Shown here piece after piece: positions 1-10,342 of a DNA stretch of 64,000 bases. Position numbers and translations under genes: made by a program. Under the pieces are notes generated by a model. That model saw only the letters and a program-made list of their open reading frames with translations, did no database searches and was not told the DNA's origin. Source of the DNA: Streptomyces sp. DH5. GTDB lineage: Bacteria; Actinomycetota; Actinomycetes; Streptomycetales; Streptomycetaceae. Where the stretch lies: assembly GCF_020873915.1 (NCBI RefSeq), contig NZ_JAHWGP010000010.1, positions 62,001 to 126,000 on the forward strand. Reading direction: 5' to 3'. Position 1 is the stretch's first letter. Each line of letters opens with the position of its first letter.

Positions 1-815
1 AGGAGCGCGGCGAAACGGCCCAGCAGCCCCCGCTCACCCATGTTCCGCAGGGTCCGGAAGACCTCCTCCCCGCTCGGCAGTTCCTCCGAGGTCTCCAGGA
101 ACAGCACGCCACCGTCGTACTCGGACAGGTCCCGCGCCACCCCGCGGCCGGCCATCAGCATCCAGCCGACGATCTCCAGGCAGCCGCCCCAGGTGCGGCC
201 CTCGACCACCCGGCCCGCGTTCACCCAGGTCCAGCCCGTCCCCGGCCTGGTCTCGGGCTCCGCGTCGAACGTGGCGGGGTCCGCCCAGTCACGGTCCAGG
301 TCCCGCCACCGCTCTGCGGGACGCAGTTCGTACGCGCCCGGGGTGAACAGGGCGGCGCGCAGGGACGCGGCGGTCTGCGGATGCATCGCCCCGGGGCGGC
401 CGAGTTCGACCATCACGCTCGCGCCGTGGAATCCGACGACGCCGATCTCGCGGAGGAAGGCGAGCAGGTTGGTGTTGTCGCTCATCCCGAAGAACGGCTT
501 CGGGTGGGCGCGGACCAGCTCCCGGTCCAGCAGCGGCACCACGGTGATCTGGTCGTCGCCCCCGATCGACGCGAAGACCGCCTTGATCTCCGGGTCGGCG
601 AAGGCGGCGTGGAGGTCGTCGGCACGCTCGCGCGGCGTCGAACCCATCCGGCGCGTCGCCGGATACTCGACCGGCTCCAGCCCGTACTCCTCACGCAGCC
701 GCCTCAGCCCCAGTTCGAACGGGAGGGGGAGGAGCCCCGGAAGACCGGAGGAGGGGGAGATCACGGCGACGCGGTCACCGGGCGAGGGTTTGGGAGGGTA
801 CGAGAGGGCCGTCAT
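1..815 (-). CDS. S66 LD-carboxypeptidase / MccF-like peptidase (3' end cut off)
   Basis: The reading frame starts at ATG 815 and runs off the left edge, so about 271 residues are visible and the C-terminus is missing. Family S66 cleaves L,D-tetrapeptides of peptidoglycan or, in the MccF branch, peptide-nucleotide antibiotics. The nucleophile serine sits in FFGMSDNTN and the catalytic glutamate in GGCLEIVGWM; the family histidine should lie beyond the edge. There is no signal peptide, so a cytoplasmic enzyme is expected. No Shine-Dalgarno sequence precedes ATG; TAGCCT on the minus strand lies 6 nt upstream, which suggests a leaderless mRNA. Recycling versus self-immunity cannot be told apart here. 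Confidence 0.85.
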   Translation of the reverse strand, partial: MTALSYPPKPSPGDRVAVISPSSGLPGLLPLPFELGLRRLREEYGLEPVEYPATRRMGSTPRERADDLHAAFADPEIKAVFASIGGDDQITVVPLLDRELVRAHPKPFFGMSDNTNLLAFLREIGVVGFHGASVMVELGRPGAMHPQTAASLRAALFTPGAYELRPAERWRDLDRDWADPATFDAEPETRPGTGWTWVNAGRVVEGRTWGGCLEIVGWMLMAGRGVARDLSEYDGGVLFLETSEELPSGEEVFRTLRNMGERGLLGRFAAL

Positions 816-821
816 GCAGGG

Positions 822-827
822 AGGCTA
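822..827 (-). promoter_or_regulatory. Candidate -10 box (TAGCCT), leaderless S66 gene
   Basis: The minus strand reads TAGCCT, then 6 nt, then the ATG of the S66 peptidase. No purine-rich ribosome site fits between them. I see no convincing -35 element. Confidence 0.4.
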
Positions 828-916
828 GGGCCCCGCAGGCCCGCGCCGCACCGTGATAAACCGGGGGCGAGCAGCGGTTCGCCAAGAACCGCCCACCCCG
901 ACGGACCGGAGGAACC

Positions 917-1390
917 GTGCCCCGCACCCTGGCCAACGCCCCGATCATGATCCTCAACGGCCCGAATCTGAACCTGCTCGGGCAGCGCCAGCCGGAGATC
1001 TACGGTTCCGACACGCTCGCCGACGTGGAGACGATGTGCGCCGAGGCGGCGGCCTCCCACCACGGCACGGTGGACCTGCGCCAGTCCAACCACGAGGGGC
1101 AACTGGTGGACTGGATCCACGAGGCCCGGCTGAACCACTGCGGGATCGTCATCAACCCCGGCGCCTACTCGCACACCTCCGTGGCGATCCTGGACGCCCT
1201 CAACGCCTGCGACGGGCTGCCCGTGATCGAGGTCCACATCTCCAACATCCACCGGCGCGAGTCGTTCCGGCACCACTCCTACGTCTCGCTCCGCGCGGAC
1301 GGGGTCATTGCCGGCTGCGGGGTGCAGGGTTACGTCTTCGCGGTGCGGCGGATCGCGGCGCTGGCCGGCCCGGCGGCGACCCGGGCGTAG
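917..1390 (+). CDS. aroQ: Type II 3-dehydroquinate dehydratase
   Basis: This 157-aa protein dehydrates 3-dehydroquinate to 3-dehydroshikimate in the shikimate pathway. GTG 917 is preceded by CGGAGGAACC, a good ribosome site. The type II signature NGPNLNLLG is at 14-22. The expected active-site residues are Arg24 and Tyr29 on the mobile loop and His107 in [11 protein letters not shown], one position later than the well studied S. coelicolor enzyme numbering (R23, Y28, H106). Type II enzymes form dodecamers in the cytoplasm. No other shikimate gene is adjacent, so it is probably monocistronic. It converges on the hydrolase ending at 1427. Confidence 0.95.
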   Translation: MPRTLANAPIMILNGPNLNLLGQRQPEIYGSDTLADVETMCAEAAASHHGTVDLRQSNHEGQLVDWIHEARLNHCGIVINPGAYSHTSVAILDALNACDGLPVIEVHISNIHRRESFRHHSYVSLRADGVIAGCGVQGYVFAVRRIAALAGPAATRA

Positions 1391-1426
1391 ACCGCGCCCG
1401 CCGGGAGACGCCGCCAGCGGCCCGGA

Positions 1427-2083
1427 TCACCAGCCCCGCGCGCGCCACTCCGGCAGGTGCGGGCGTTCCGCGCCCAGCGTGGTGTCGTCGCCGTGGCCGG
1501 GATACACCCAGGTCTCGTCCGGGAGGACGTCGAAGATCCTGGTCTCCACGTCGTGGATGAGACGGGCGAAGGCCTCCGGGTCCTCGTGCGTGTTGCCCAC
1601 GCCGCCCGGGAACAGACAGTCCCCGGTGAAGACGTGCGGGTGGCCGTGGGGGTCGTCGTAGACCAGGGCGACGGATCCGGGGGTGTGGCCGACCAGGTGG
1701 CGGGCGGTGAGCTCGACCCGCCCCACGCGGACGGTGTCGCCGTCGTCGAGCAGCACGTCGGTGGGTACCGGGATGCCCTCGGCGTCGTCCCGGCCTGCGT
1801 GGGTGCGGGCGCCGGTGGCCGCCACGACCTCGGCGAGCGCCTGCCAGTGGTCCCCGTGCCGGTGGGTGGTGACGACGGACGCGATGCCGTCGTCACCGAT
1901 CGTGCCCAGCAGGGTCCTGGCGTCGTCGGCCGCGTCGATCAGCAACTGCTCGTCGGTGGCCCGGCAACGCAGCAGATAGGCGTTGTTGTCCATGGCGCCG
2001 ACCGCGACCTTGGTGATCATCAGGTCCTTGAGTTCGTGCACGTCGGCTGGGCCGCCGACCGTCACCCGACCGCTGTACGTCAT
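1427..2083 (-). CDS. Metallo-beta-lactamase-fold hydrolase (glyoxalase II-like)
   Basis: This 218-aa protein carries the di-metal signature THRHGDHW (HxHxDH), a later histidine in RHLVGHTPGS, the bridging aspartate in FTGDCLFPGG and a final histidine in YPGHGDD. The size and motif order fit the glyoxalase II / persulfide dioxygenase branch. The substrate cannot be decided from sequence; a mycothiol thioester is plausible in an actinomycete. The frame stays open upstream to 2428, but ATG 2083 is preferred: it clears the neighbouring gene and has TAGGCT 7 nt upstream, typical of a leaderless start. It ends 36 bp from aroQ, which converges on it. Confidence 0.85.
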   Translation of the reverse strand: MTYSGRVTVGGPADVHELKDLMITKVAVGAMDNNAYLLRCRATDEQLLIDAADDARTLLGTIGDDGIASVVTTHRHGDHWQALAEVVAATGARTHAGRDDAEGIPVPTDVLLDDGDTVRVGRVELTARHLVGHTPGSVALVYDDPHGHPHVFTGDCLFPGGVGNTHEDPEAFARLIHDVETRIFDVLPDETWVYPGHGDDTTLGAERPHLPEWRARGW

Positions 2084-2090
2084 GACCGCC

Positions 2091-2096
2091 AGCCTA
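2091..2096 (-). promoter_or_regulatory. Candidate -10 box (TAGGCT) of the MBL-fold gene
   Basis: TAGGCT on the minus strand lies 7 nt before ATG 2083, and no ribosome site is visible between them. Confidence 0.4.
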
Positions 2097-2121
2097 TCCC
2101 CGGAACCGGCGCGGGACAGTC

Positions 2122-2811
2122 CTACAGGGGAGGGAGTGACGGCAGGGCGCCGCCCTTCACCGCCAGCCCGGAGCCGTCGCGGCGCCCGGCGAGCCAGCCG
2201 AGCAGGTCGGCAGCCGTCCCCTCCACGGTCACCGGGCCGCCGGCCGAGCCGCCGCCGGTCGTCCAGGCGCGGCCGTCCACGGTGGCCAGGTCGGCCGGCG
2301 GCACGTCGCGGTGACCGGCGAACCGCGCGGCGAGGAAGCCGATCTCCCGCTCCGTGAAGTCCGCGGGAAGGTCCTCCAGCTCGTAGCCGATCCCGAGGTC
2401 GACGTGGTGCAGCTCCACCTCGATCCACCGCCGGAACGGCACCCGTTCCGCCCGGTCGGTGACCCCGTTGCGCAGCTCCACCGTGCGTGACCAGTCGGCC
2501 GGGACGGCGCTCGCCGCGCGCAGGCGCTCCGCGCTCTCCCGCACGTCCGCGAGCTGGACGTCGAGGGGGCGCGGGGCGTCCCGCTCGATGTCGGCGTCCC
2601 TGGCCTCGCCGGAGAGGTACATGGGGCGGCCCTCCAGGACGTTCACGAGGGCGTCCGCGTTGCGGGCGAGGTGGGCCAGCACATGGCCCCGGGTCCAGCC
2701 GGGCAGGCGTGACGACTGGGTCACAGCCGCGTTGTCCAGTGCGCCGGCCGCGACGAGCAGCCGCTCGGTAGCGGCTTGTACAGACGCCAGGTCATCAGCG
2801 TGATCAATCAT
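2122..2811 (-). CDS. Maleylpyruvate isomerase/DinB-family (mycothiol-dependent-like) protein
   Basis: This 229-aa protein belongs to the mycothiol-dependent maleylpyruvate isomerase superfamily, a four-helix bundle with a His/Glu/His metal site. The N-terminal helix motif [18 protein letters not shown] supplies the first metal histidine, and [13 protein letters not shown] supplies the glutamate and histidine. The C-terminal part resembles the SCP2-like substrate domain. Most Streptomyces members have no known reaction, so this is an enzyme of unknown substrate. The open frame extends to 2880, but ATG 2811 is chosen because TAGGGT lies 7 nt upstream. It is divergent from uvrA and shares that intergenic region. 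Confidence 0.8.
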   Translation of the reverse strand: MIDHADDLASVQAATERLLVAAGALDNAAVTQSSRLPGWTRGHVLAHLARNADALVNVLEGRPMYLSGEARDADIERDAPRPLDVQLADVRESAERLRAASAVPADWSRTVELRNGVTDRAERVPFRRWIEVELHHVDLGIGYELEDLPADFTEREIGFLAARFAGHRDVPPADLATVDGRAWTTGGGSAGGPVTVEGTAADLLGWLAGRRDGSGLAVKGGALPSLPPL

Positions 2812-2818
2812 GGTGCCG

Positions 2819-2824
2819 ACCCTA
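2819..2824 (-). promoter_or_regulatory. Candidate -10 box (TAGGGT) with TTCACT -35
   Basis: The minus strand reads TTCACT (2847-2842), 17 nt, TAGGGT (2824-2819), 7 nt, then ATG 2811. This is the best-formed vegetative-type promoter among the leaderless candidates in the window. Confidence 0.5.
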
Positions 2825-2870
2825 GTCCGGCCGCTCCTTCGAGTGAAGGCGGTACAGCTCGGCCCTGTAA

Positions 2871-2886
2871 TCGAATGCACGTGCTA
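2871..2886. promoter_or_regulatory. LexA (SOS) box-like element upstream of uvrA
   Basis: TCGAATGCACGTGCTA matches 13 of 16 positions of the actinobacterial LexA consensus TCGAACRNRYGTTCGA. It overlaps a possible -10, TATAAG (2885-2890), on the uvrA strand. uvrA is a classical SOS gene, so repression by LexA is a reasonable inference. Confidence 0.5.
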
Positions 2887-2931
2887 TAAGGTCCGGAGTG
2901 GCGTCGGGCATGCTGGAGTGCCGGCATGTGT

Positions 2932-2961
2932 TGACAACCGTGAATCGGACCGGCGTTGTCA
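2932..2961. repeat. Inverted repeat TGACAAC-N16-GTTGTCA in the uvrA leader
   Basis: Two perfect 7-nt arms (2932-2938 and 2955-2961) are separated by 16 nt. The left arm is inside TTGACA, a consensus-like -35, but no good -10 follows at 16-18 nt. It could be an operator or a leader hairpin. Confidence 0.4.
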
Positions 2962-3033
2962 GTGGCTCGCCCTAGTCTGGAAAAGGCGGGGGTCTCGCCC
3001 CTGTCACTTCTCTCAAGAAAGGTGCGGACCGGC

Positions 3034-6048
<3,015 letters not shown>

Positions 6049-6063
6049 CCGGCACCGACCGCT

Positions 6064-6120
6064 CGGACACGCGCCGTGCCACGGACTGGGCCCACGCCCC
6101 CGTGGCACGGCGCGTGTCCG
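6064..6120. terminator. Perfect 21-bp hairpin between uvrA and the sugar kinase
   Basis: Arms 6064-6084 and 6100-6120 are exact reverse complements with a 15-nt loop. There is no T-tract. It lies between two convergent genes and probably ends transcription from both sides. Confidence 0.85.
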
Positions 6121-6123
6121 CGT

Positions 6124-7041
6124 TCAGGCCCCCATCGCCTCCAGTTCGCGCGCGTACGGCGGTTCCGCGCCCGCGCGGGAGCAGGTGACCGCCGCCGCGC
6201 GCGCCGCGAGGCCGAGCAGGTCCCGCCAGCCCTCCGCGCCCAGCGCGGCGACCCCCTCCGCGCTGAGCGCGTCGCGGGCCGCCAGACCGTGCAGCAGTGC
6301 CGCGTTCACCGTGTCACCGGCTCCGATCGTGTCGACCACCTCGACCCGCTCACCGGGCACCGAGTACGCACGGCCGTCCCGGGTGTAGGCGGTCAGCCCG
6401 TCACCGCCCCGGGTGACCACGACCGCCGCCGGGCCGGCCGCCGTCCACTCGCGCGGGGACCCGCCGAGCCAGTCGGCGTCCTCCTCGGACAGCTTCAGCA
6501 GAGACACCGACGGCAGCCAGCGGTGGAACCGGTCCCGGTAGGCGTCGGCGTCCGGTATCAGGCCCGCCCGGATGTTCGGGTCCAGTGCCGTGAACACACC
6601 TTGGGCGGACGCGGCGCGCATCAGCTCCTCGTAGGCGCTCGCACCGGGCTCCAGCACCAGCGAGCACGTGCCGAAGGAGACCGCGCGGGTGCCGGCCGGC
6701 AGGATCCCCGGCGCGGTGAACAGCCGGTCGGCGGTCCCCTCCACGTAGAAGGAGTACGCCGCCGAGCCGCCCGCGTCGACCGTCGCCACGGCGAGCGTCG
6801 TCGGCTCGTCGCCGCGCTGCACCGACGACACGTCCACGCCGGTCTCCCGCAGCCGTTCCAGCAGCGCCTCGCCGAAGGCGTCACGGGACACCCGGGAGCA
6901 GAAGGCGGTGGGGGAGCCCAGGCGGCCCAGTGCCACCGCCGTGTTGAACGGCCCGCCGCCGAGCGCCGGCGTCAGCGCCGCGAGTGCGCCCGGGCCGCGC
7001 GGTACCAGGTCGATCAGTGCCTCACCGGTTACGACGATCAC
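6124..7041 (-). CDS. PfkB-family carbohydrate kinase (fructokinase-like)
   Basis: This 305-aa sugar kinase is of the ribokinase/PfkB fold and phosphorylates a hexose or related sugar with ATP. The N-terminal glycines are in GGGPFNTAVALGRLG and the catalytic-base motif DTIGAGDTVNAALL contains the anion hole (GAGD) and aspartate. Sequence resembles fructokinases most, but the substrate is not proven. GTG 7041 overlaps the stop of the LacI gene (GTGA), so the kinase is translationally coupled to its regulator. Control is expected from the palindrome at 8163-8190. The gene ends 3 bp from the shared terminator hairpin. Confidence 0.88.
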   Translation of the reverse strand: MIVVTGEALIDLVPRGPGALAALTPALGGGPFNTAVALGRLGSPTAFCSRVSRDAFGEALLERLRETGVDVSSVQRGDEPTTLAVATVDAGGSAAYSFYVEGTADRLFTAPGILPAGTRAVSFGTCSLVLEPGASAYEELMRAASAQGVFTALDPNIRAGLIPDADAYRDRFHRWLPSVSLLKLSEEDADWLGGSPREWTAAGPAAVVVTRGGDGLTAYTRDGRAYSVPGERVEVVDTIGAGDTVNAALLHGLAARDALSAEGVAALGAEGWRDLLGLAARAAAVTCSRAGAEPPYARELEAMGA

Positions 7042-8081
7042 GAGGGGTTCCCTTCTCCGGGACAGTCGGGGCAGCCGCAGGAAGTGCGGTGCACGAAGAC
7101 GCAGGGGAGCTGTTCGGTCCGCGCGGGCAGGGCCGGTTCGGCGAGGTGTTCCAGGAGCATGCCCACGGCCCGGGCACCGATCTCCCTGCTGGGCTGGGCG
7201 ACGGCCGTGAGGCGCGGAGAGAACACGTCCGCCCAGGGGAAGTCGTCGAAGCAGCACAGGGCGATGTCCTCGGGCACGGACAGGCCGTGGTCCCGCAGGG
7301 CGCGCAGCGCGCCGATGGTCATGGCGTTGTCGGCCGTGATCAGCGCGGTGGGGCGGGCGCCGAGGGCCAGGAGGCCGGCGGTGGCCCGCCGCGCCCCCGG
7401 TGTCCGGGAGTCGCCGTGCACCAGCAACCGCTCGTCGTACGGCAGGCCGGCCACCGCCAGCCCTTCGCGGTAGCCGGTGATCCGCTCGTCGGTCGTGCTG
7501 AGTCCCGGCAGGCCGGCGACCAGGGCGATGTGGCGGTGGCCGAGTCCGGCGAGGTGGGTCACCAGGCGGGCGGTCGGCTCCGCGGACTCGGCGCGCACCT
7601 GGTCGAAGCGGGGGCCGTCGCCGGACCGGGGCATCTCGACCAGCCGGTCCAGGAACACGGCGGGCACGCGGTGGCGCCCGAGATAGGCGAGCAGTTCTCG
7701 GGGGTCGGGGGAGGGTGCGACGATCACGCCGTCCACGCGGCGCTCGTGGAGGAGCTGGACGACGGTGCGTTCGTGCCGAGGGTCGTCGTGCGGGTCGGCG
7801 ACGAGCAGGCCGTAGCCGCGGTCCAGGGCCGCGGCCTCGACGCCGTGCAGGACCTCCGTGAAGTAGGGGTTGCCGACGGCGGAGACGGCCAGGCCGATCG
7901 ACCGGGTGCGGGAGGTGACCAGGGAGCGGGCGAGGGTGTTGGGGGTGTAACAGAGGTCCTCGACGGCGTCGAGGACGGCTCGGCGGGTGTGGGGGCGTAC
8001 CGGGCGGGTGTCGTTGAGGACGTGGGAGACGGTGGCGACGGAGACGCCTGCGCGGCGGGCGACGTCCCTCATGGTTGCCAT
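7038..8081 (-). CDS. LacI-family transcriptional repressor
   Basis: This 347-aa regulator starts with the LacI helix-turn-helix MRDVARRAGVSVATVSHVLN, followed by a hinge and a periplasmic-binding-protein-like effector domain (GLAVSAVGNPYFTEVLHG, later ALITADNAMTIGALRAL). ATG 8081 is chosen because the helix-turn-helix begins at residue 4; the upstream open frame lacks family similarity. It is cotranscribed with the kinase and likely represses both in response to the sugar or its phosphate. The operator is probably the palindrome 82 nt upstream. Confidence 0.93.
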   Translation of the reverse strand: MATMRDVARRAGVSVATVSHVLNDTRPVRPHTRRAVLDAVEDLCYTPNTLARSLVTSRTRSIGLAVSAVGNPYFTEVLHGVEAAALDRGYGLLVADPHDDPRHERTVVQLLHERRVDGVIVAPSPDPRELLAYLGRHRVPAVFLDRLVEMPRSGDGPRFDQVRAESAEPTARLVTHLAGLGHRHIALVAGLPGLSTTDERITGYREGLAVAGLPYDERLLVHGDSRTPGARRATAGLLALGARPTALITADNAMTIGALRALRDHGLSVPEDIALCCFDDFPWADVFSPRLTAVAQPSREIGARAVGMLLEHLAEPALPARTEQLPCVFVHRTSCGCPDCPGEGNPS

Positions 8082-8162
8082 GGTGGTGTTCCCCCGGTTT
8101 CCGTTTCCGCTCCCGGCCGGTCCGCGTACCCGGTGGGGGACGGTATCCCATGCGGTGCAGAC

Positions 8163-8190
8163 GCGTAAACGCTTGCGCAAGCGCTTACGC
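8163..8190. promoter_or_regulatory. 28-bp near-perfect palindrome, LacI-family operator
   Basis: Centred at 8176/8177, this palindrome has one mismatched pair. Its core CGCTTGCGCAAGCG is perfect and has the central CG and TTGCGCAA look of LacI-family operators. It sits between the lacI-type gene (start 8081) and the Rieske gene (start 8281) and could affect both. Confidence 0.75.
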
Positions 8191-8280
8191 CAGGGCGGTG
8201 AGGGGCGGGGCGAGAGGGCGGGTGGGGTATCGGTATCGTCGTGGGCAGTTGTGTGCGTCTTGTCTGAACAGGGGAGATCC

Positions 8281-8703
8281 ATGTCCGGCCGGCCCGTCGC
8301 GAGTCGTCGTACCGTTCTGCGGGGAGCCGCGCTCGCTCCCGTCGCCGGGCTGGGACTCACCGCGTGCGCGGGCGGGGGTGACGACGGTGCCGCTCCCCTG
8401 AGCGAGCCGGTCGAGCTCGGTCCGGAGAGCGAGGTCGCCGCGGGCGGCGCGAAGCTGTACCGGGATCACCGCGTGGTGGTCAGCCGCAGCGAGGACGGCA
8501 CCCTCCAGGCCTACGACACCCTTTGCACGCACGCGGGCTGCCCCATCAACAAGCTGGACGGGACGAGGCTGATCTGCCCCTGCCACGGCAGTGAGTTCGA
8601 CGTCACCACCGGCAAGGTGCTGCGCGAGCCGGCCGTGGCGCCTCTGACGCGGCTGACCGTCGAGGTGAAGAACGGCACGATGGTCGCCGCCCCGCAGGTC
8701 TGA
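8281..8703 (+). CDS. Exported Rieske [2Fe-2S] lipoprotein
   Basis: This 140-aa protein has a twin-arginine start (SRRTVLRG), a hydrophobic segment and a lipobox ending at Cys29 (LTAC), so it is probably Tat-exported folded and then lipid-anchored. The Rieske cluster ligands are Cys82/His84 in CTHAGC and Cys99/His102 in CPCHGS; the extra cysteines 87 and 101 fit the disulfide of the bc1 type. It is a stand-alone electron carrier whose partner is unknown. ATG 8281 follows AGGGGAGATCC. It is divergent from the LacI gene and converges on the XRE gene with a 6-bp gap. Confidence 0.88.
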   Translation: MSGRPVASRRTVLRGAALAPVAGLGLTACAGGGDDGAAPLSEPVELGPESEVAAGGAKLYRDHRVVVSRSEDGTLQAYDTLCTHAGCPINKLDGTRLICPCHGSEFDVTTGKVLREPAVAPLTRLTVEVKNGTMVAAPQV

Positions 8704-8709
8704 CCGGCG

Positions 8710-9657
8710 TCACTCCCACTCCCAGGCGATGCCCAGGTAACCCGGCCGCACGCGCGGTTCCACGAGGTGCACCGAGGGGTGCCGCCCCCGGAGCGGCAGC
8801 TCCTGGCGCCCTCCGCGCGGTGCCGCCGCCGAATGCTGGGTGAAGCGGTGGCAGCGCGCCGGGACCGTCCCGGAGTCGAAGCACACCTGGAGCGCGTACT
8901 GCCCGCCGGGGGAGCTCGCCCCGCGCACGTACTCGCGCGAGACCCCGGCCGTGCCGTCCTCGACCGCGTAGCGGAAGAGGAACGTGTCGCCCGCCCGCAG
9001 CCGGGTGTCGAACAGCAACTCGGCCGCGAGCACACCGGTGTCGTGGTGCCGGCGGACGCGCCCGGTGCGGCAGTTCTCCAGGGCGTGCACGGTCATCCGC
9101 TCCGGCGCGGAACCGGGGTCGCCGTGGTGGACGGCCACGTAGCGGTCGACGCCGTCCCGGTGCGCGCGCACGATGTGGTGCGACTCGCACTGCGCCAGTT
9201 CCCGGCGTGCTCCGATCCTTACCCGCTCGTGGTGCCCGAGAGTGTGCAGCCCGCCGTCGCGCGGGGTGCCGAAGTCGGCCAGCAGGCGTTCCAGCGCACC
9301 CGAGGCCGCCGCCAGGGAGCGGTAGGAACGGCCGGGGGAGCGGCGGTCCGCGGCGCGTTCCTCCGACTCGGCGAGCAGCCGGATCAGTGACTCCTCCGGA
9401 AGCTGCAGGATCTCCTCCAGCGCGCGCACCGCGCGCAGCGACTCCGGACGCTGCGGACGCCGGGCGCCCTGCTGCCAGTAGCTCAGGCTGGTGACGCCCA
9501 CCTTCACGCCGTGGCGGGACAGATGGTGCTGCACCCGTTGCAGCGGCAGTCCCCGCGCGGCTATCGCGGCGCGCAGGGCGACGTGGAACGGACCGCCCCG
9601 CAGGGCCGAGTCCAGTTCCGCGGTGGCGACGTCCGCGTGCTGTGTGGCGTGCGGCAT
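8710..9657 (-). CDS. XRE-type DNA-binding protein of unknown function
   Basis: This 315-aa protein has a putative Cro/C1-type helix-turn-helix around residues 45-85 (GVTSLSYWQQGARRPQR) and a long C-terminal region rich in His, Arg and Trp with no family I recognise. ATG 9657 follows AGAGAGGCCCC; the frame is open to 9714 but the upstream part looks non-conserved. It is a single gene that converges on the Rieske gene. A sensor-type regulator is plausible; ligand and targets are unknown. Confidence 0.6.
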   Translation of the reverse strand: MPHATQHADVATAELDSALRGGPFHVALRAAIAARGLPLQRVQHHLSRHGVKVGVTSLSYWQQGARRPQRPESLRAVRALEEILQLPEESLIRLLAESEERAADRRSPGRSYRSLAAASGALERLLADFGTPRDGGLHTLGHHERVRIGARRELAQCESHHIVRAHRDGVDRYVAVHHGDPGSAPERMTVHALENCRTGRVRRHHDTGVLAAELLFDTRLRAGDTFLFRYAVEDGTAGVSREYVRGASSPGGQYALQVCFDSGTVPARCHRFTQHSAAAPRGGRQELPLRGRHPSVHLVEPRVRPGYLGIAWEWE

Positions 9658-9990
9658 GCAGGGGCCTCTCTGTGTATGTCCACAACGGCTGGTCAGACCG
9701 TTCGCGCGGGGCACCCCGGAGCCCGCCCCCGCCGGCGGGGCCGGACCTTCACATCCGTACGCCGACGTTCAGGCCCCGAGTTCCCCCGCATTGAAGCGTG
9801 TTGACCAAGTCCCGACAACACCTGACGCCCAACAGCGGCGCTACACGTGCGGGGGCCGTGCCGGCCTCCTGGCCGGCACGGCCCCCGGGGCGCGTACCGT
9901 GATGCGCTTTTCGTCCGCCTTCGAACCGCCGGAAACCGCTGGAAAACGCCGGAAACCGCAGGATGATCCGGACTCGCTACCGCGACCGGG
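9658..9990. other. Intergenic region without a gene
   Basis: These 333 nt hold the upstream region of the XRE gene and the hairpin at 9851-9886. No convincing open frame with a ribosome site is present on either strand. Confidence 0.6.
9851..9886 (-). terminator. Perfect 16-bp hairpin
   Basis: Arms 9851-9866 and 9871-9886 are exact complements around the loop TCCT. It lies downstream of the small minus-strand gene and most likely ends its transcript. Confidence 0.7.
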
Positions 9991-10158
9991 TCACGATCCG
10001 CCGGTCCCGCCCTGGTCCCGCGGAGTGGACCGCAGGCGCTTGGCGCGCACGATGTCCGGGTCGCGCGGGTCGAGGGACTCGGGCAGCCCGTACCCGTCGT
10101 CCGCGTACCGGCGGTACCGGGCCGACCGTCGTGGTTTCTCGATCCGCGTCTGTCGCAT
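9991..10158 (-). CDS. 55-aa conserved-looking small protein, function unknown
   Basis: This short gene is easily missed. ATG 10158 is preceded by GGAGG with 9 nt spacing, one of the best ribosome sites in the window. The product is strongly basic at its N-terminus (MRQTRIEKPRRSARYRRY) with an ordered-looking segment DDGYGLPESLDPRDPDIV and a basic, glycine-rich end. There is no membrane segment and no cysteine. It is divergent from uvrC and followed by a perfect hairpin. Basic character suggests nucleic-acid or ribosome contact, but that is inference only. Confidence 0.6.
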   Translation of the reverse strand: MRQTRIEKPRRSARYRRYADDGYGLPESLDPRDPDIVRAKRLRSTPRDQGGTGGS

Positions 10159-10329
10159 CCGACCAGCCCTCCGACTCGTGACCGCCCTCGTGGCCGCCTC
10201 CCGCGACCGGCTGCCGATCTCCCGGGGGACGGACCCCCCACCTTCCCGCTTCGCACCCGCCGTAACCCCTCCGCGGTGCACCGGACCCCTGTCCGTCCAC
10301 AGGCCCGCCGCGGTGTCGGTCCCCGCCAG

Positions 10330-10335
10330 TAGGGT
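10330..10335 (+). promoter_or_regulatory. Candidate -10 box (TAGGGT) of uvrC
   Basis: TAGGGT lies 7 nt before the uvrC ATG with no ribosome site between, so the operon may begin with a leaderless mRNA. No clear -35 is present. Confidence 0.4.
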
Positions 10336-10342
10336 GTGAGAC

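Noticed and set aside
1427-2428. Long N-terminal extension of the MBL-fold hydrolase
   Set aside because: It would overlap the neighbouring gene by 300 bp. The metal-fold protein begins naturally at 2083 with a -10 element before it.
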